Positions 40,888 to 51,417 of a stretch of 64,000 bases of DNA are shown here, in pieces. A program made the position numbers and the translations under genes. The notes below the pieces were generated by a model. That model did no database searches and was not told the origin of the DNA. It worked only from the letters and a program-made list of their open reading frames with translations. The DNA is from Paenibacillus sp. Soil750 (GTDB lineage Bacteria > Bacillota > Bacilli > Paenibacillales > NBRC-103111). Where the stretch lies: contig NZ_LMSD01000042.1 of NCBI RefSeq assembly GCF_001428045.1, forward strand, positions 378,385 through 442,384, read 5' to 3'. Positions within the stretch are counted from its first letter, which is position 1, and the number at the start of each line of letters is the position of its first letter.

Positions 40888-42783
40888 CTATCTATTCAAT
40901 AAGCTTCCTACATAGCGCAGCAATTCATTGGCACAAACCGGGCAATATCCATGCTCGTCGATGAGCTGCTTCGTCACATCATTAATTTTCTTCAACTGCT
41001 TCTCATCCGGTGTTTTCGTTGAGGTCGTAATCTTCACGATGTCCTTCAGATCTGCGAATAGCTTCTTCTCAATCGCCTCACGCAGTCGCTCGTGACTGCT
41101 ATAGTCGAACCTTCTGCCTTTGCGTGAGTACGAGGAGATGCGGATTAATATTTCTTCGCGGAAGGCTTTTTTCGCATTTTCCGAAATACCAATTTGCTCT
41201 TCAATAGAACGCATGAGGCGCTCATCTGGATCCATCTCTTCGCCGGTCAACGGATCCTTAATCTTGCCCCAGTTGCAATAGGCCTCAATATTATCCAAGT
41301 AGTTGTCGAAAATAGTTCTAGCTGACTCCTCGAAGGAGTACACGAACGCTTTCTGCACTTCTTTCTTGGCAATATCGTCGTATTCCTTACGGGCAACAGA
41401 GATGAAATTCAGGAAGCGCTCCCGCTCATCCTTGGTAATCGATGGATGTTGATCCAGACCGTCTTTCAGAGCTCGCAGCACATCTAAGGCGTTAATACAT
41501 TGTAGATCCTGGCGGATCAAGGCACTGGAAATTCGGTTAATAACATACCGTGGATCAATTCCGCTCATGCCTTCTTCTTGATATTCATTTTGCATTTCCT
41601 TCAAATCAGCCTCTTTGTAACCCTCGACAACTTCACCGTCGTACATACGCATTTTCTTGATCAAATCCATCCCTTGCTTCTTCGTTTCCTTCAAACGCGT
41701 AAGAATCGAGAAGATCGCGGCCACACGAAGCGCATGCGGTGCAATATGGATGTGTGACATATCACTCTGTCCGATAAGCTTGTAGTAGATTTTTTCTTCA
41801 TCTGATACACGCAAATTATAAGGGATCGGCATAACAATCATACGAGACTGCAAGGCCTCATTTTTCTTATTCGCGATAAAAGACTTATACTCCGTTTCAT
41901 TCGTATGCGCAATGATCAACTCATCTGCACTGATCAAGGCGAAGCGACCTGCTTTGAAATTCCCCTCTTGCGTCAGTGAGAGTAGATTCCAGAGGAATTT
42001 CTCATCACATTTCAGCATTTCCTGGAACTCCATGATTCCCCTGTTTGCCTTATTCAGCTCGCCATCGAAACGATACGCCCGTGGATCCGACTCAGAACCA
42101 AACTCTGTAATCGTTGAAAAGTCAATGCTTCCCGTTAAGTCGGCGATATCCTGCGATTTGGGATCTGAAGGACTGAAAGTACCAATCCCTACCCGGCCTT
42201 CTTCGGAGACAAAAACCCGCTCCACATGCACATCTTCAATACAACCGTTGTACTCCGTTTTCAAACGCATTTGGCACGATGGGCATAGGCTGCCTTCGAT
42301 TTTCACATTCAACTCGCGCTCAATCTCTGGTCGCAGCTCCATCGGAATCAAATGAAGCGGCTCTTCGTGCATCGGACACCCTTTGATCGCATAGACTGCC
42401 CCTAAATCCGTTTTGGCGAACTGCTCTAATCCGCGTTTCAGCATGGTCACAATTGTGGATTTCCCACCGCTTACAGGACCCATTAGCAACAAAATACGTT
42501 TGCGAACATCTAATCGACGGGCAGCGGAGTGGAAATATTCTTCCACTAGCTTCTCAACGGCACGATCCAGACCGAAAATCTCTTGATTGAAAAATTTGTA
42601 GGATTTGTGGCCAACTTGATCGTTGATACCTTGCGAAGCAATCATGTCATAGACCCTAGAATGCGCAGTTCTCGCGAGTCCAGGATTACTGCGAAGCAAT
42701 TCTATGTACTCCGCGAACGTACCGGTCCAGCTCAATGAATCCTTCTCCGTACGATGCTCTGAAATTCTTTTGAATATGTCCAT
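40888..42783 (-). CDS. prkA: PrkA serine protein kinase / AAA+ ATPase
   Basis: This 631-residue protein has the PrkA AAA+ core with Walker A GPVSGGKST (102-110), LMEFQEMLKCDEKFLW-type PrkA blocks and a C-terminal kinase-like domain. PrkA is linked to sporulation and stationary-phase control in Bacillus, where an ATP-dependent protease activity has also been reported. A strong AAAGGAGGT ribosome site precedes the ATG. It is a single-gene unit with its own terminator. Partner genes yhbH and spoVR are not in view. Confidence 0.94.
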   Translation of the reverse strand: MDIFKRISEHRTEKDSLSWTGTFAEYIELLRSNPGLARTAHSRVYDMIASQGINDQVGHKSYKFFNQEIFGLDRAVEKLVEEYFHSAARRLDVRKRILLLMGPVSGGKSTIVTMLKRGLEQFAKTDLGAVYAIKGCPMHEEPLHLIPMELRPEIERELNVKIEGSLCPSCQMRLKTEYNGCIEDVHVERVFVSEEGRVGIGTFSPSDPKSQDIADLTGSIDFSTITEFGSESDPRAYRFDGELNKANRGIMEFQEMLKCDEKFLWNLLSLTQEGNFKAGRFALISADELIIAHTNETEYKSFIANKKNEALQSRMIVMPIPYNLRVSDEEKIYYKLIGQSDMSHIHIAPHALRVAAIFSILTRLKETKKQGMDLIKKMRMYDGEVVEGYKEADLKEMQNEYQEEGMSGIDPRYVINRISSALIRQDLQCINALDVLRALKDGLDQHPSITKDERERFLNFISVARKEYDDIAKKEVQKAFVYSFEESARTIFDNYLDNIEAYCNWGKIKDPLTGEEMDPDERLMRSIEEQIGISENAKKAFREEILIRISSYSRKGRRFDYSSHERLREAIEKKLFADLKDIVKITTSTKTPDEKQLKKINDVTKQLIDEHGYCPVCANELLRYVGSLLNR

Positions 42784-42960
42784 GGGTACCTCCTTTCACT
42801 GCTGCCTTTAATGGCAATAGGTCAGCTCGTGATGGTGAATTGTGTACTACAATCCTATGCACCCAAGAAGGATAACTTGCCCGAAATTTTAAAATGTAAC
42901 GGATTTCTCTCTTCCCGATTTATGAAAATGGAAATGACTAGGAATCCAAGACAATCTTCC

Positions 42961-45249
42961 CTATTTTCTGAAAATCTCATACTTACAACCCGCGTCAACT
43001 CGAAATTCGATAACCATATGATCCCTGTCGACTTGCATGTCTTCTCCTCCACAACGCACCAGAACAGCTTCACGTGTGCGCACTCTGCATAGGCCAGAGA
43101 CCGTTGCATGGATAACCGCTTCTGATAATTTGCCATCGGACCATGTAAGATCAATCACATATCCATTGCGCCCTCGCAAGCCGCTCACAGCCCCCTGAGG
43201 CCACGCAGAAGGCAGAGCCGGCAGCAAGGATAACTCATCCGCATGTGACTGCAGGAGCATCTCAACGATACCAGCAGTAGCCCCAAAATTGCCGTCAATC
43301 TGGAAAGGAGGATGCGCATCAAACAGGTTGGGATACGTTGATTTCCGCAACATGTGGCTCAAATGCGCATGCGACTGTTCGCCATCCTCGAGTCTCGCAA
43401 ACATATTAACGATCCACGCGCTGCTCCAGCCCGTATGCCCGCCTCCGTTTGCTAATCTGCGCTGAAGGGTCGCAGCAGCGGCAGCAGCCAATTCCGGCGT
43501 GCGGTGCGGGCTTATTTGCGTTCCCGGGTGCAGGGCAAACAACTGAGAAATATGACGATGACCTGCATCCTCCTCCGCATAGTCCTCCAACCATTCCATG
43601 ATCTGACCGTGCCTGCCGATCTGAGGCTTAGGCAGCCGCTCTAGTAGCGCTGCGAGCTGTTCCCTTAGATCAGCATCCACCTGCAGCAGATCGCTGCTCT
43701 GAATACATGCCGTGAACAACGCATGAATGATCTGCGAATCCATGGCGGGTCCCATGGTCAATGCCCCTCTGGTTCCATCTTCCAATACGTACACGTTTTC
43801 GGGTGAGACAGATGGGCCCGTCACAAGCTGCCCATTCGGTGCTTCCACCAAATAATCTACGAAAAAAGCCGCGGCTTCCTTCAAGATCGGATAGGCTCTC
43901 CCCCGTAAAAAGTCCTTATCTGCCGTAAATAGAAATTGCTCCCACAGATGTAAGCTCAGCCATGCCGCTCCCATTGGCCAAATCACACAAGTTGGAAACA
44001 AGCCCTCTGGTCGTGTTTCTCCCCAAATATTCGTGTTGTGGTGAGCGACAAAGCCTGAGCATCCATACAGCTCCCTAGCGGTTTGCCGACCGCTTACTTG
44101 CATGCGTTCAATATGATCAAACAAAGGCTCATGACATTCGGATAGTCCGCATACCTCAGCTGGCCAATAGTTCATTTGCGTATTGATATTAATCGTGTAT
44201 TTGGACTCCCAAGGCGGTGTGAAGCTGTCATTCCATATGCCCTGAAGATTGGCTGGCAAGCAGCCTGGGCGCGAGCTGGCGATCAGCAAATACCGTCCAT
44301 AGTGAAAGTATAGCTCCATCAATCCAACGTCCAAATGCGAATGTGACTCTTGCAGCAGCTTCAATCGCTCATCCGTTGCCAAGTCATCTAACGGATCATC
44401 CTCCGTCAGTTGCAGATTCATCCGATTGAACAACGTCTGATAATCCTGAATATGCCGGCGCTCTAGTTCTTCCGTATTAAATTGCTCTGCGGCCACGATA
44501 TGCGTTTGACAGGCAGCTAATGGATCCGACTCTCGAAATGTACTCGCTGCAGCTAGCAGCAACGTCACGGAACTAGCCCCTTCCACAGACAAGAAATCAC
44601 CAATGACAGAGACAGAGCCTCCCTCAGCTTTTGCCTTCAGTACACAGGCATACTCGACACCGTGCTTCCCACATTCGCCGCTCATCCAGATGCTGTCAGC
44701 CGATAACCTGCCTGATTCTCCCTCGTAGGGTCTGCGATTCAGATTCGCCGAGAAGTTCAGCTGCCCAGGTTGATCACATGCCAGTTGGATGACAATCACT
44801 TGATCAGGGTAGCTGGCATACATCGTACGACGATAGGTGACTCCACCTACCTTATAGCTCGTCCGAGCTATGGCATTTTTGATATCCAATTCTCTGCGAT
44901 ACCCTTCAACTTCACCCTTTTGACCATGAAAATAAAGCCTCAGGTCACCCAAAGGTTGATACGGATTATAATATTTTGGCGTGGAGAAAAGAGCCATTCG
45001 CGTTAATCGCGTGGCCTCCTCCACCTTCCCTTCAAAAAGCATTTCCCGAATTCCCTCCAAATGACGGGAACCATCGGGGTTAATCCCATCCTTAGGACCT
45101 CCGTACCAGATGGAATCTTCATTTAACTGAATGCGTTCCTCCTGTACGTGACCGAAGATCATCCCGCCTAACCGACCATTTCCGATCGGAAGCGCCTCCA
45201 CCCACAACTTAGCAGGCTGCAAATACCACAGTTTCTCACGATTGTTCAA
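42961..45249 (-). CDS. GH95-family glycoside hydrolase (alpha-L-fucosidase-like)
   Basis: This 762-residue cytoplasmic protein has no signal peptide. The GH95 N-terminal beta-domain shows LWYLQPAKLWVEALPIGNGR and LGGMIFGHVQEERIQLNEDS. The (alpha/alpha)6 barrel contains YTININTQMNYWPAEV, where N354 and N356 match the catalytic-network Asn pair of characterised GH95 fucosidases. GH95 members cleave alpha-1,2-L-fucosides or L-galactosides; some act on xyloglucan fragments. It is the last gene of the oxidoreductase-GH31-YesN-YesM operon. A TTG start is used. Confidence 0.9.
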   Translation of the reverse strand: MNNREKLWYLQPAKLWVEALPIGNGRLGGMIFGHVQEERIQLNEDSIWYGGPKDGINPDGSRHLEGIREMLFEGKVEEATRLTRMALFSTPKYYNPYQPLGDLRLYFHGQKGEVEGYRRELDIKNAIARTSYKVGGVTYRRTMYASYPDQVIVIQLACDQPGQLNFSANLNRRPYEGESGRLSADSIWMSGECGKHGVEYACVLKAKAEGGSVSVIGDFLSVEGASSVTLLLAAASTFRESDPLAACQTHIVAAEQFNTEELERRHIQDYQTLFNRMNLQLTEDDPLDDLATDERLKLLQESHSHLDVGLMELYFHYGRYLLIASSRPGCLPANLQGIWNDSFTPPWESKYTININTQMNYWPAEVCGLSECHEPLFDHIERMQVSGRQTARELYGCSGFVAHHNTNIWGETRPEGLFPTCVIWPMGAAWLSLHLWEQFLFTADKDFLRGRAYPILKEAAAFFVDYLVEAPNGQLVTGPSVSPENVYVLEDGTRGALTMGPAMDSQIIHALFTACIQSSDLLQVDADLREQLAALLERLPKPQIGRHGQIMEWLEDYAEEDAGHRHISQLFALHPGTQISPHRTPELAAAAAATLQRRLANGGGHTGWSSAWIVNMFARLEDGEQSHAHLSHMLRKSTYPNLFDAHPPFQIDGNFGATAGIVEMLLQSHADELSLLPALPSAWPQGAVSGLRGRNGYVIDLTWSDGKLSEAVIHATVSGLCRVRTREAVLVRCGGEDMQVDRDHMVIEFRVDAGCKYEIFRK

Positions 45250-45260
45250 GAATACGCCCC

Positions 45261-47096
45261 CTATCCAACATTTGGCTTATCACTCCGTTTAGGCGATGCA
45301 GGCATCACCATGATCATTTTGGTCCCCTGCTCTGCCACGCTTTCAATCCTGAGTCCATAGCTCTCCCCATAGACCATTTGAATACGGCGATGGACGTTCA
45401 GCACACCTATGCCACCCTTTTTGCCTGCTTCATCTGTTTCCGTATCCGCCAACCGATTTGCGTTCAATTTCGCTTGGAGCTGCATTAATTTGGCCTCCGT
45501 CATCCCCGATCCATTATCCTCAACACTGATCCAGAAAATCCCATCAACAACGCCTCCGTCAATGCGAACGAAGTGATAATCTTCCAACCCGTCAGGAAAG
45601 GCATGCTGAAACACGTTTTCGACTAAAGGCTGGAGGGTCAAACGAACCATGACATGAAGCAGATACTCGGGTTTTATGGCAACATCAATCTCGAAATCGC
45701 GGCCGATTCTGTGCTTCAGAACGACAATATAATACAAAACATGCTTCAATTCGTTAGCAACGGTAATCTCCTCGAGATTCGTTTGAACCGAGTAACGCAG
45801 CATGTACGCCAATGCCTTCACGATTTCAGATATTTCTTCTGATTCCTGAATCGTAGCATAGCAAACAATGGTCTCGAGTGTGTTGTACATAAAATGAGGA
45901 TTGATCTGCAGCTGCAAGGATTGATATTCCGCTTTCTGACGTTCCATACGAATCTCAGAGTTGCTGATTTCAACCTGAACCACGCGGTCAACGGCTTCGG
46001 ATAGCCGCTTAACCATCAAATTGTAGCGCACCATCAACTCAACAATCTCATCCTTGTGAGGGGGGAGTGGAATCGTAGCCCAGTTTCCTTTCTCCGTCTC
46101 TCTCATCCCGCTTTTCAGTACTTGAATCGGCTTCGTAATTGATTTACCGAATCTGTACGCAAGTAAAATCGCCAACACCAATGTAAATAATCCGACAATC
46201 AAAGTTGTCGAACGAATGTTCGTTAATGGCTTACGCAGTTCACGCAGCGGCATGGAGACGACAAGCTGCCAATCCGAATAATCGGACTTCCGGCTCACAT
46301 ACATGCGTTCATCCCCCTCACTCGTGTCGACGAAGGAAGAAGTCCCTGCCTTTTCAAGCTTCTCTACAAACTCTGACGGCACATCCAATCCGACTTTCTT
46401 CCCATCTGGGTGATAGACGTATCGACCTTTATTATCAATGATAAACAAGTACCCATATTTACCTAGATCAATCCCTTTCCATAGGGCTGACAGATCGGCC
46501 GATCGCATTTCAATGGCGAGTATGCCACTCAGTTCAGGCGAGGTAAATCCACGAAAACGACGAACTAACGTAAGCATTTGATTCTCTTGACCTTCAATGA
46601 TGGTATGGTTCAAAATACTTAATTTGCCGTCAGCCGCTGTATTGGCAAGAAAATATTCTCGTTGTTTTCGCTTATCCTCAGCGTTGAAGGACTGCTCACC
46701 TACTCCGTTATAGTAATAGACGGCATTCAGTTTATCGCTGATTAGGTAGACGGAAGCCAACTTTGGATTTCGAATAAATAACGGATCAACACTCAATTCG
46801 AGAATCGTTTTTCGAGCAATATAATAGTCATATTCCTCCCGATCGGCTTTCAAATCTATAAACTCCATGACCTGTCTGTTCGTCAATAGAGAGACAATCG
46901 ATCGCTCATAGTCCTTCAAGTACAGATCTGTATGATGAACCGCATTTCCGACGATTTGATTCATTTGATTCTCCACCATCTCAGTTAATTCGCCGGAAGA
47001 AGTCATGTAGGAGAAGAAGCCGACACTGCTAAGCGAAAGAATGATAACGATCAAGAAATAAACGAATATTTTCTTCGTTAACCCTCTAATTTTCAT
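45261..47096 (-). CDS. Sensor histidine kinase, YesM type
   Basis: This 611-residue kinase has a membrane helix near 10-30, an extracellular dCache-like sensor (about 35-285) and a second helix (about 297-315). HAMP follows, then the His_kinase block with H401 in QINPHFMYNTLE. ATP-binding boxes are N494 (QPLVENVFQHAF), DNGSGM and GGIGVLNVHRRI. It should sense an extracellular saccharide or a binding-protein complex and phosphorylate the adjacent regulator. Its start overlaps the regulator's stop by 4 nt. Confidence 0.95.
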   Translation of the reverse strand: MKIRGLTKKIFVYFLIVIILSLSSVGFFSYMTSSGELTEMVENQMNQIVGNAVHHTDLYLKDYERSIVSLLTNRQVMEFIDLKADREEYDYYIARKTILELSVDPLFIRNPKLASVYLISDKLNAVYYYNGVGEQSFNAEDKRKQREYFLANTAADGKLSILNHTIIEGQENQMLTLVRRFRGFTSPELSGILAIEMRSADLSALWKGIDLGKYGYLFIIDNKGRYVYHPDGKKVGLDVPSEFVEKLEKAGTSSFVDTSEGDERMYVSRKSDYSDWQLVVSMPLRELRKPLTNIRSTTLIVGLFTLVLAILLAYRFGKSITKPIQVLKSGMRETEKGNWATIPLPPHKDEIVELMVRYNLMVKRLSEAVDRVVQVEISNSEIRMERQKAEYQSLQLQINPHFMYNTLETIVCYATIQESEEISEIVKALAYMLRYSVQTNLEEITVANELKHVLYYIVVLKHRIGRDFEIDVAIKPEYLLHVMVRLTLQPLVENVFQHAFPDGLEDYHFVRIDGGVVDGIFWISVEDNGSGMTEAKLMQLQAKLNANRLADTETDEAGKKGGIGVLNVHRRIQMVYGESYGLRIESVAEQGTKMIMVMPASPKRSDKPNVG

Positions 47097-48112
47097 TTGA
47101 TACCCAATCCTGCACGATATTCAGAAGGCGATACACCGACAATTTTCTTGAAGGTTTTTGTAAAATGCGGGTAATCGTCGTACCCAACATCTGTGGCTAC
47201 ATCCACGATTCGGACATAGGGAATGGCTAACATTTCCTTCGCCTTCATCATTCTTTTATTAATCCGGTACTGAACAAAGGTCTCATGTGTGACTTTTTTA
47301 AAAAGCGAGCTGAAATACGTCGGTGTCAATCCGACCATGGCCGCAACTTGATCCAACGTGATGTCCTCCGATAACCTGCTGTCAATATAGCTTTTGGCCT
47401 CTTCCATCGGATCTTTAAAGCTTCCACTTCGAACGGCTTGCAAGCCCTTGGCCATTTGAATTAAACCTTTATTAAATGTGTCTACAGCTTCCTTCACACT
47501 ATCTGCCTGCAAATAGGCTTGCGTGATGGAAGGTGAGTAGTTACGGGCTTGGAAGCGCTTGACTAATAGGGCATAACAATCATCCAATAGTTCTTTAAGT
47601 CCAGCCAATGATAGTTGCACAGAGAGACAATAGTCACGCCAACGATCGATTAAGCTGCCAAGCTCCTCCATTTGCAAAGCCCATATTTGCTGCTCCATCT
47701 GATCAATCCACTCAATATAACGGGAAGGCGGCATGTAGCCGCGTGAAGGCTCTTTAATTAACTGATTCAACATGTCATGGACATCCGCTGTCGTAACTGG
47801 TTTCAACATATAATGACGTACACCATAATTCATACTTTTTTGCGCATATTCAAAATCACTATACCCGGATATCACAACTGTTTTGATTTGTGGGAAATCT
47901 TCATGAATGATTCTGCAGAGCTCTAATCCGTCCATTTTCGGCATACGAACGTCTACAAGTACAAGATCAGGCTCGCAGGCTCGAATTCGCTCCAACGCTT
48001 CCACGCCATTCTCAGCTGTCTGAATTCGCGAAAAAGCAGGTTGGTACATTTCCGCCATCTTCACGATTCCTCTGCGTATGACAGGCTCATCATCTACGAT
48101 CAATACATGCAT
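47093..48112 (-). CDS. Response regulator, YesN/AraC type
   Basis: This 339-residue protein has a receiver domain at residues 1-120 with phospho-acceptor D54 (LVLVDVRMPKMDGLEL) and the usual acidic pocket (IVDDEP). The AraC helix-turn-helix pair lies at about 235-335 (LDQVAAMVGLTPTYFSSLFK; VATDVGYDDYPHFTKTFKKI). GGGAGGT precedes the ATG. It lies inside an operon whose promoter carries the shared 35-bp element, so it is the best candidate to bind all five copies and to control its own expression. Confidence 0.95.
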   Translation of the reverse strand: MHVLIVDDEPVIRRGIVKMAEMYQPAFSRIQTAENGVEALERIRACEPDLVLVDVRMPKMDGLELCRIIHEDFPQIKTVVISGYSDFEYAQKSMNYGVRHYMLKPVTTADVHDMLNQLIKEPSRGYMPPSRYIEWIDQMEQQIWALQMEELGSLIDRWRDYCLSVQLSLAGLKELLDDCYALLVKRFQARNYSPSITQAYLQADSVKEAVDTFNKGLIQMAKGLQAVRSGSFKDPMEEAKSYIDSRLSEDITLDQVAAMVGLTPTYFSSLFKKVTHETFVQYRINKRMMKAKEMLAIPYVRIVDVATDVGYDDYPHFTKTFKKIVGVSPSEYRAGLGIK

Positions 48113-48191
48113 GTCTAGACCTCCCTAGCATCGCTCAGAATCAATACCCAATTATGATAACTCACCGTGATCGCTTCTTCAACGGAAGGTG

Positions 48192-50318
48192 CTACAAACG
48201 AATTTGTGCGAAGCGCCACGTGACAGTGCTGTATGCTTGCGGTATTTCCGTCGGTCCAGTAAGTCGCCCTTCATAGGAACCATCTGCCTCTTGGGTGACT
48301 GTTGCTTTCCACAAGCCACAAGCACCTGTCTCATAGTCAAACGATTCCCCGTCATCGTCATATAAATTCCCTTCACCGACAGCATCACCGAAATGAATCA
48401 GCTCAAGTGGAACTTGCGTTCCTAGCGGTGGGACATGCGACAGTGCAGGCATCATCGGAATGACAGATCCATTTTTAACAAATACTGGAATTCGTTCTAG
48501 ACCGCATTGAATCCGAATGATACGACCACCTTCGTATCGTTCCCCAGTCTCTAATCCATACCAGATTCCCGAGGGGAGCAGAACTTCTCGCTCAGTCTCT
48601 CCTTCGACAAGTGGAGCAACTAATAGGGCATCTCCAACCATGTACTGGTCGTCCCATTCTCTCACTTTCTTCTTGCCATAAGCGCCATCTGTCGTGTTCA
48701 AGGTTTGCTCAGCTGCTTTAGCTTCGATCGCCTCAGCTTCTGCGATTTCTGCTGGTGACATTACGAACGGCATGGCACGGAAAGGTGGAATCCCCTTCTC
48801 TCGATATGCTGCGAAAGCCGTATATAAATAAGGCAGCAGTCTCATCCGCAGCTTGATATAGTGGCGAACCGTGTCCTCAACCTCCGGGAAAGACCACGGT
48901 TTCGTGCCATCCCCCCAAGCGTTGAGCATCGCAAGTGGCGAGAAGATGACCGTTTGCATCCGTCTGACCCAGTCTTCGGCATTCCTAGCTCTTCGCACTT
49001 CCGGCGTCCACAGCAACCCGCTGAAAGAGGCGTTACATACACCACGAATGAATTGTTTGTGATCGTAAAGATCGGAATACAAAACATAAGGCATGGAGGA
49101 AGCCGCGGTATTCGAGGCCCTTACTAGCCCGTAGGTTCGCCGGTTTTTACTGCGGAATAGCTCTGTCGTCATCTTTTGGAACATTAACCCGTACATTTGT
49201 CTCATCTGCTCGCCATCAAGACCCGATGGAAACTGAGCATGTCCTGGAAACATCCAGGAGTTGTTGGTCAAATCACTGCCGTCACACTCATCTAGCTTGT
49301 AACCGGCTACCCCAATATTGACATGTTTCTCTTCATGCTGCTTCTTATAAAGCGATACAGCTTCAGGCAGCGAATAATCCGGCGCAAGCCCTCCCCATAC
49401 CGAGTGACTTCCCGACAGCGGTTTCAATTCCTCATACAACTCACTCTTCGGTGATACAAAGGGATGCTCCCATAAGTTCACACGAAAGCCTTTACGATCC
49501 AGTTCCTTTACGAATTGTTCAGGTTCAGGGAATCGGCTATTCTCCCATTCATAGCTGACTGGGTAGCTCAGGCTGTGCCAACCAGGTTCGAGTCCAATGA
49601 CATCACAGGGCATATCATGCTGACGGAACTGCTCTGCTTCTTCGAGCACTTGTCCGTCCGTATACAGTGTCGGAACCCGATGCCAGAAGCCAAGTCCCCA
49701 CTTCGGAGGCAGCGTGCCTCCACCGCAAAACAAATTATATCTTGCTACGACATCAGAAAGAGTTGGTCCGCCAAACAAATAAACGTTTGCACCTTCCCTA
49801 GGTAGTTTGATCTCCACTCGCGATGCCACTAGTGTCGCTTTCCATCCCTTATCGGTGTTACGATCACGTATATCCTCGCTTGGCGTTTCCTCTTGTCTCA
49901 TCGTTGAACCGCAATACATCGTAACGATTCGCGAAGTATCCACCAACACGCCATACCCGAGATCACTTATGTAGAAGGGTACTGGCGCATGCGTCTCCCC
50001 TGTATCTTGTTTAGGATCACTGTTTACCCGCAAATAACGGTTTCTTCCGCGTTGATTCATTCGTAATAATTGAAGGCCTGTCCCATACAGCTTCTCCGTA
50101 CGATTAAGCGGTATAGATAACATAAGATAATCACCAAGATCCTCGATTTCAATGTCTTCTCTTGTAAAAGGAGGATTCACTTGCGGAAGCTGCTGCAGCG
50201 CCTCTGTTTTTGGTAACACCTCCATCAAAGAGAGCGGTGTTATACCCTGCGGATTTCCAATCATAAGGCGCCATACCCCTGGTGCTGATTGTTGCCAATT
50301 TGATGCTAGCATACTCAT
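48192..50318 (-). CDS. GH31-family glycoside hydrolase
   Basis: This 708-residue cytoplasmic protein has the GH31 N-terminal beta-sandwich and (beta/alpha)8 barrel. The likely nucleophile is D343 in GYKLDECDG, and the acid/base candidate is D416 in YSDLYDHKQF. Both sit in divergent surroundings compared with ordinary alpha-glucosidases. The C-terminal VGDALLVAPLVEGE block is typical. GH31 covers alpha-glucosidase, alpha-xylosidase and alpha-galactosidase activities; which one cannot be read here. An ATG at 50312 is an alternative start. Confidence 0.9.
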   Translation of the reverse strand: MSMLASNWQQSAPGVWRLMIGNPQGITPLSLMEVLPKTEALQQLPQVNPPFTREDIEIEDLGDYLMLSIPLNRTEKLYGTGLQLLRMNQRGRNRYLRVNSDPKQDTGETHAPVPFYISDLGYGVLVDTSRIVTMYCGSTMRQEETPSEDIRDRNTDKGWKATLVASRVEIKLPREGANVYLFGGPTLSDVVARYNLFCGGGTLPPKWGLGFWHRVPTLYTDGQVLEEAEQFRQHDMPCDVIGLEPGWHSLSYPVSYEWENSRFPEPEQFVKELDRKGFRVNLWEHPFVSPKSELYEELKPLSGSHSVWGGLAPDYSLPEAVSLYKKQHEEKHVNIGVAGYKLDECDGSDLTNNSWMFPGHAQFPSGLDGEQMRQMYGLMFQKMTTELFRSKNRRTYGLVRASNTAASSMPYVLYSDLYDHKQFIRGVCNASFSGLLWTPEVRRARNAEDWVRRMQTVIFSPLAMLNAWGDGTKPWSFPEVEDTVRHYIKLRMRLLPYLYTAFAAYREKGIPPFRAMPFVMSPAEIAEAEAIEAKAAEQTLNTTDGAYGKKKVREWDDQYMVGDALLVAPLVEGETEREVLLPSGIWYGLETGERYEGGRIIRIQCGLERIPVFVKNGSVIPMMPALSHVPPLGTQVPLELIHFGDAVGEGNLYDDDGESFDYETGACGLWKATVTQEADGSYEGRLTGPTEIPQAYSTVTWRFAQIRL

Positions 50319-50330
50319 TTCCCCAATCCT

Positions 50331-51293
50331 TTATATTGTTGGAACTTCAATGGACATCGTTCTGCCAGACGCATTAGCCAACTTCGTGTAATGAACGAGT
50401 GCTTGGGTTTTCAAATAATCCCTGCCGCTCGTTTCCGCTTCGCGTCCTTCACGGAGTGATGCCAGAAATTCAGCCAGTGTATCTGTTTCATCGACACCAC
50501 TTATGTCATCAATCACTTCAACATTGCCATCCCGAATGAGGCGAATTTCTTTATCGACGACTTCCATAGCGCCCTCCGTTCCTTCGATTCGCCAATTGCC
50601 GCTCCATGGCGTCTCTGTTCCTCTGGCCGAGATGGATGCGTTGTAGGTCGCTGTAATGCCATCCTCTAATTCAAATAAAGCATACGCATTAATAAGCGCT
50701 CCTTCTTCTTTCCAAGCACCAATTGGATTGTACAGCTTGGATTGCACTGACTTTCCTTCTCTACCCGTGAAATAGCGGATCATATCTAAGTGATGCACCC
50801 CGATGTCATCCAGAATACTAACGGTATATCTCCGCTGAACATGGTGGTATCTGTAGAACTGTATATCCATAGACGAAATACGGCCGATGACCCCTTCGTC
50901 CAAGAGCTGTTTCATTTTACGAATATAAGGCATCCTGCGGTAATTCTCTGCAATCATAAATGGGATCTTCTCCTTGGCAGCTCGAGCTACGATCTCGATG
51001 GATTCCTCATAATCAAAGGAAATCGGTTTCTCACACAATACAGCCAACTTATGGTCAAATGCCGCATGGTTCACTGCTGTGTGCCGCATAGGTGAAGTTA
51101 CATTGACTAGAAAATCAGCCTGTTCGTTCTGCAAAGCCTCTTCTAATGAGGTGTAAAAAGGGAACGGATCATCCAGCATCTTCTCTTTCATTGCTAGATC
51201 AACCTCAACAACAGCTGCTAATAATCCTTGATCTCTTAGACGTTTATACCAACTGAACCCGGCTGAACCTAAACCAACCAATATCGCTTTCAT
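50331..51293 (-). CDS. Gfo/Idh/MocA-family oxidoreductase
   Basis: This 320-residue NAD(P)-dependent sugar dehydrogenase has an N-terminal Rossmann fold (AILVGLGSAGFSWYKRL) and the EKP motif (LCEKPIS) that marks the active site. The second domain holds DIGVHHLDMIRYF with the family's conserved His residues. It probably oxidises a sugar released by the neighbouring hydrolases. It is first in the operon with GH31, YesN, YesM and GH95. GGGGGT precedes the ATG. The substrate is unknown. Confidence 0.9.
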   Translation of the reverse strand: MKAILVGLGSAGFSWYKRLRDQGLLAAVVEVDLAMKEKMLDDPFPFYTSLEEALQNEQADFLVNVTSPMRHTAVNHAAFDHKLAVLCEKPISFDYEESIEIVARAAKEKIPFMIAENYRRMPYIRKMKQLLDEGVIGRISSMDIQFYRYHHVQRRYTVSILDDIGVHHLDMIRYFTGREGKSVQSKLYNPIGAWKEEGALINAYALFELEDGITATYNASISARGTETPWSGNWRIEGTEGAMEVVDKEIRLIRDGNVEVIDDISGVDETDTLAEFLASLREGREAETSGRDYLKTQALVHYTKLANASGRTMSIEVPTI

Positions 51294-51335
51294 GTATGAA
51301 TTACCCCCTAAGTTCCATAGATTTTAGTTGCCTTC

Positions 51336-51400
51336 ATTATAGGAGATTGACCGTCCAAGAAAAACGTATAAACTTACGGCAGTATGTGTTTTTTTACGAT
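51336..51400 (-). promoter_or_regulatory. Regulon element and -10 for the oxidoreductase operon
   Basis: On the minus strand a 35-bp element (51366-51400) starts ATCGTAAAAAAACACA and ends AAGTTTATAC. After exactly 24 bp comes TATAAT (51336-51341). The -35 position has only TTTTTC, as expected for an activator-dependent promoter. The same layout recurs at four other units. Confidence 0.75.
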
Positions 51401-51417
51401 TTCCGAATAAATAAAGA

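Noticed and set aside
42855..43154. A 99-aa minus-strand ORF before prkA
   Set aside because: Most of it is an alternative frame of the GH95 gene end, with no ribosome site or recognised motif.
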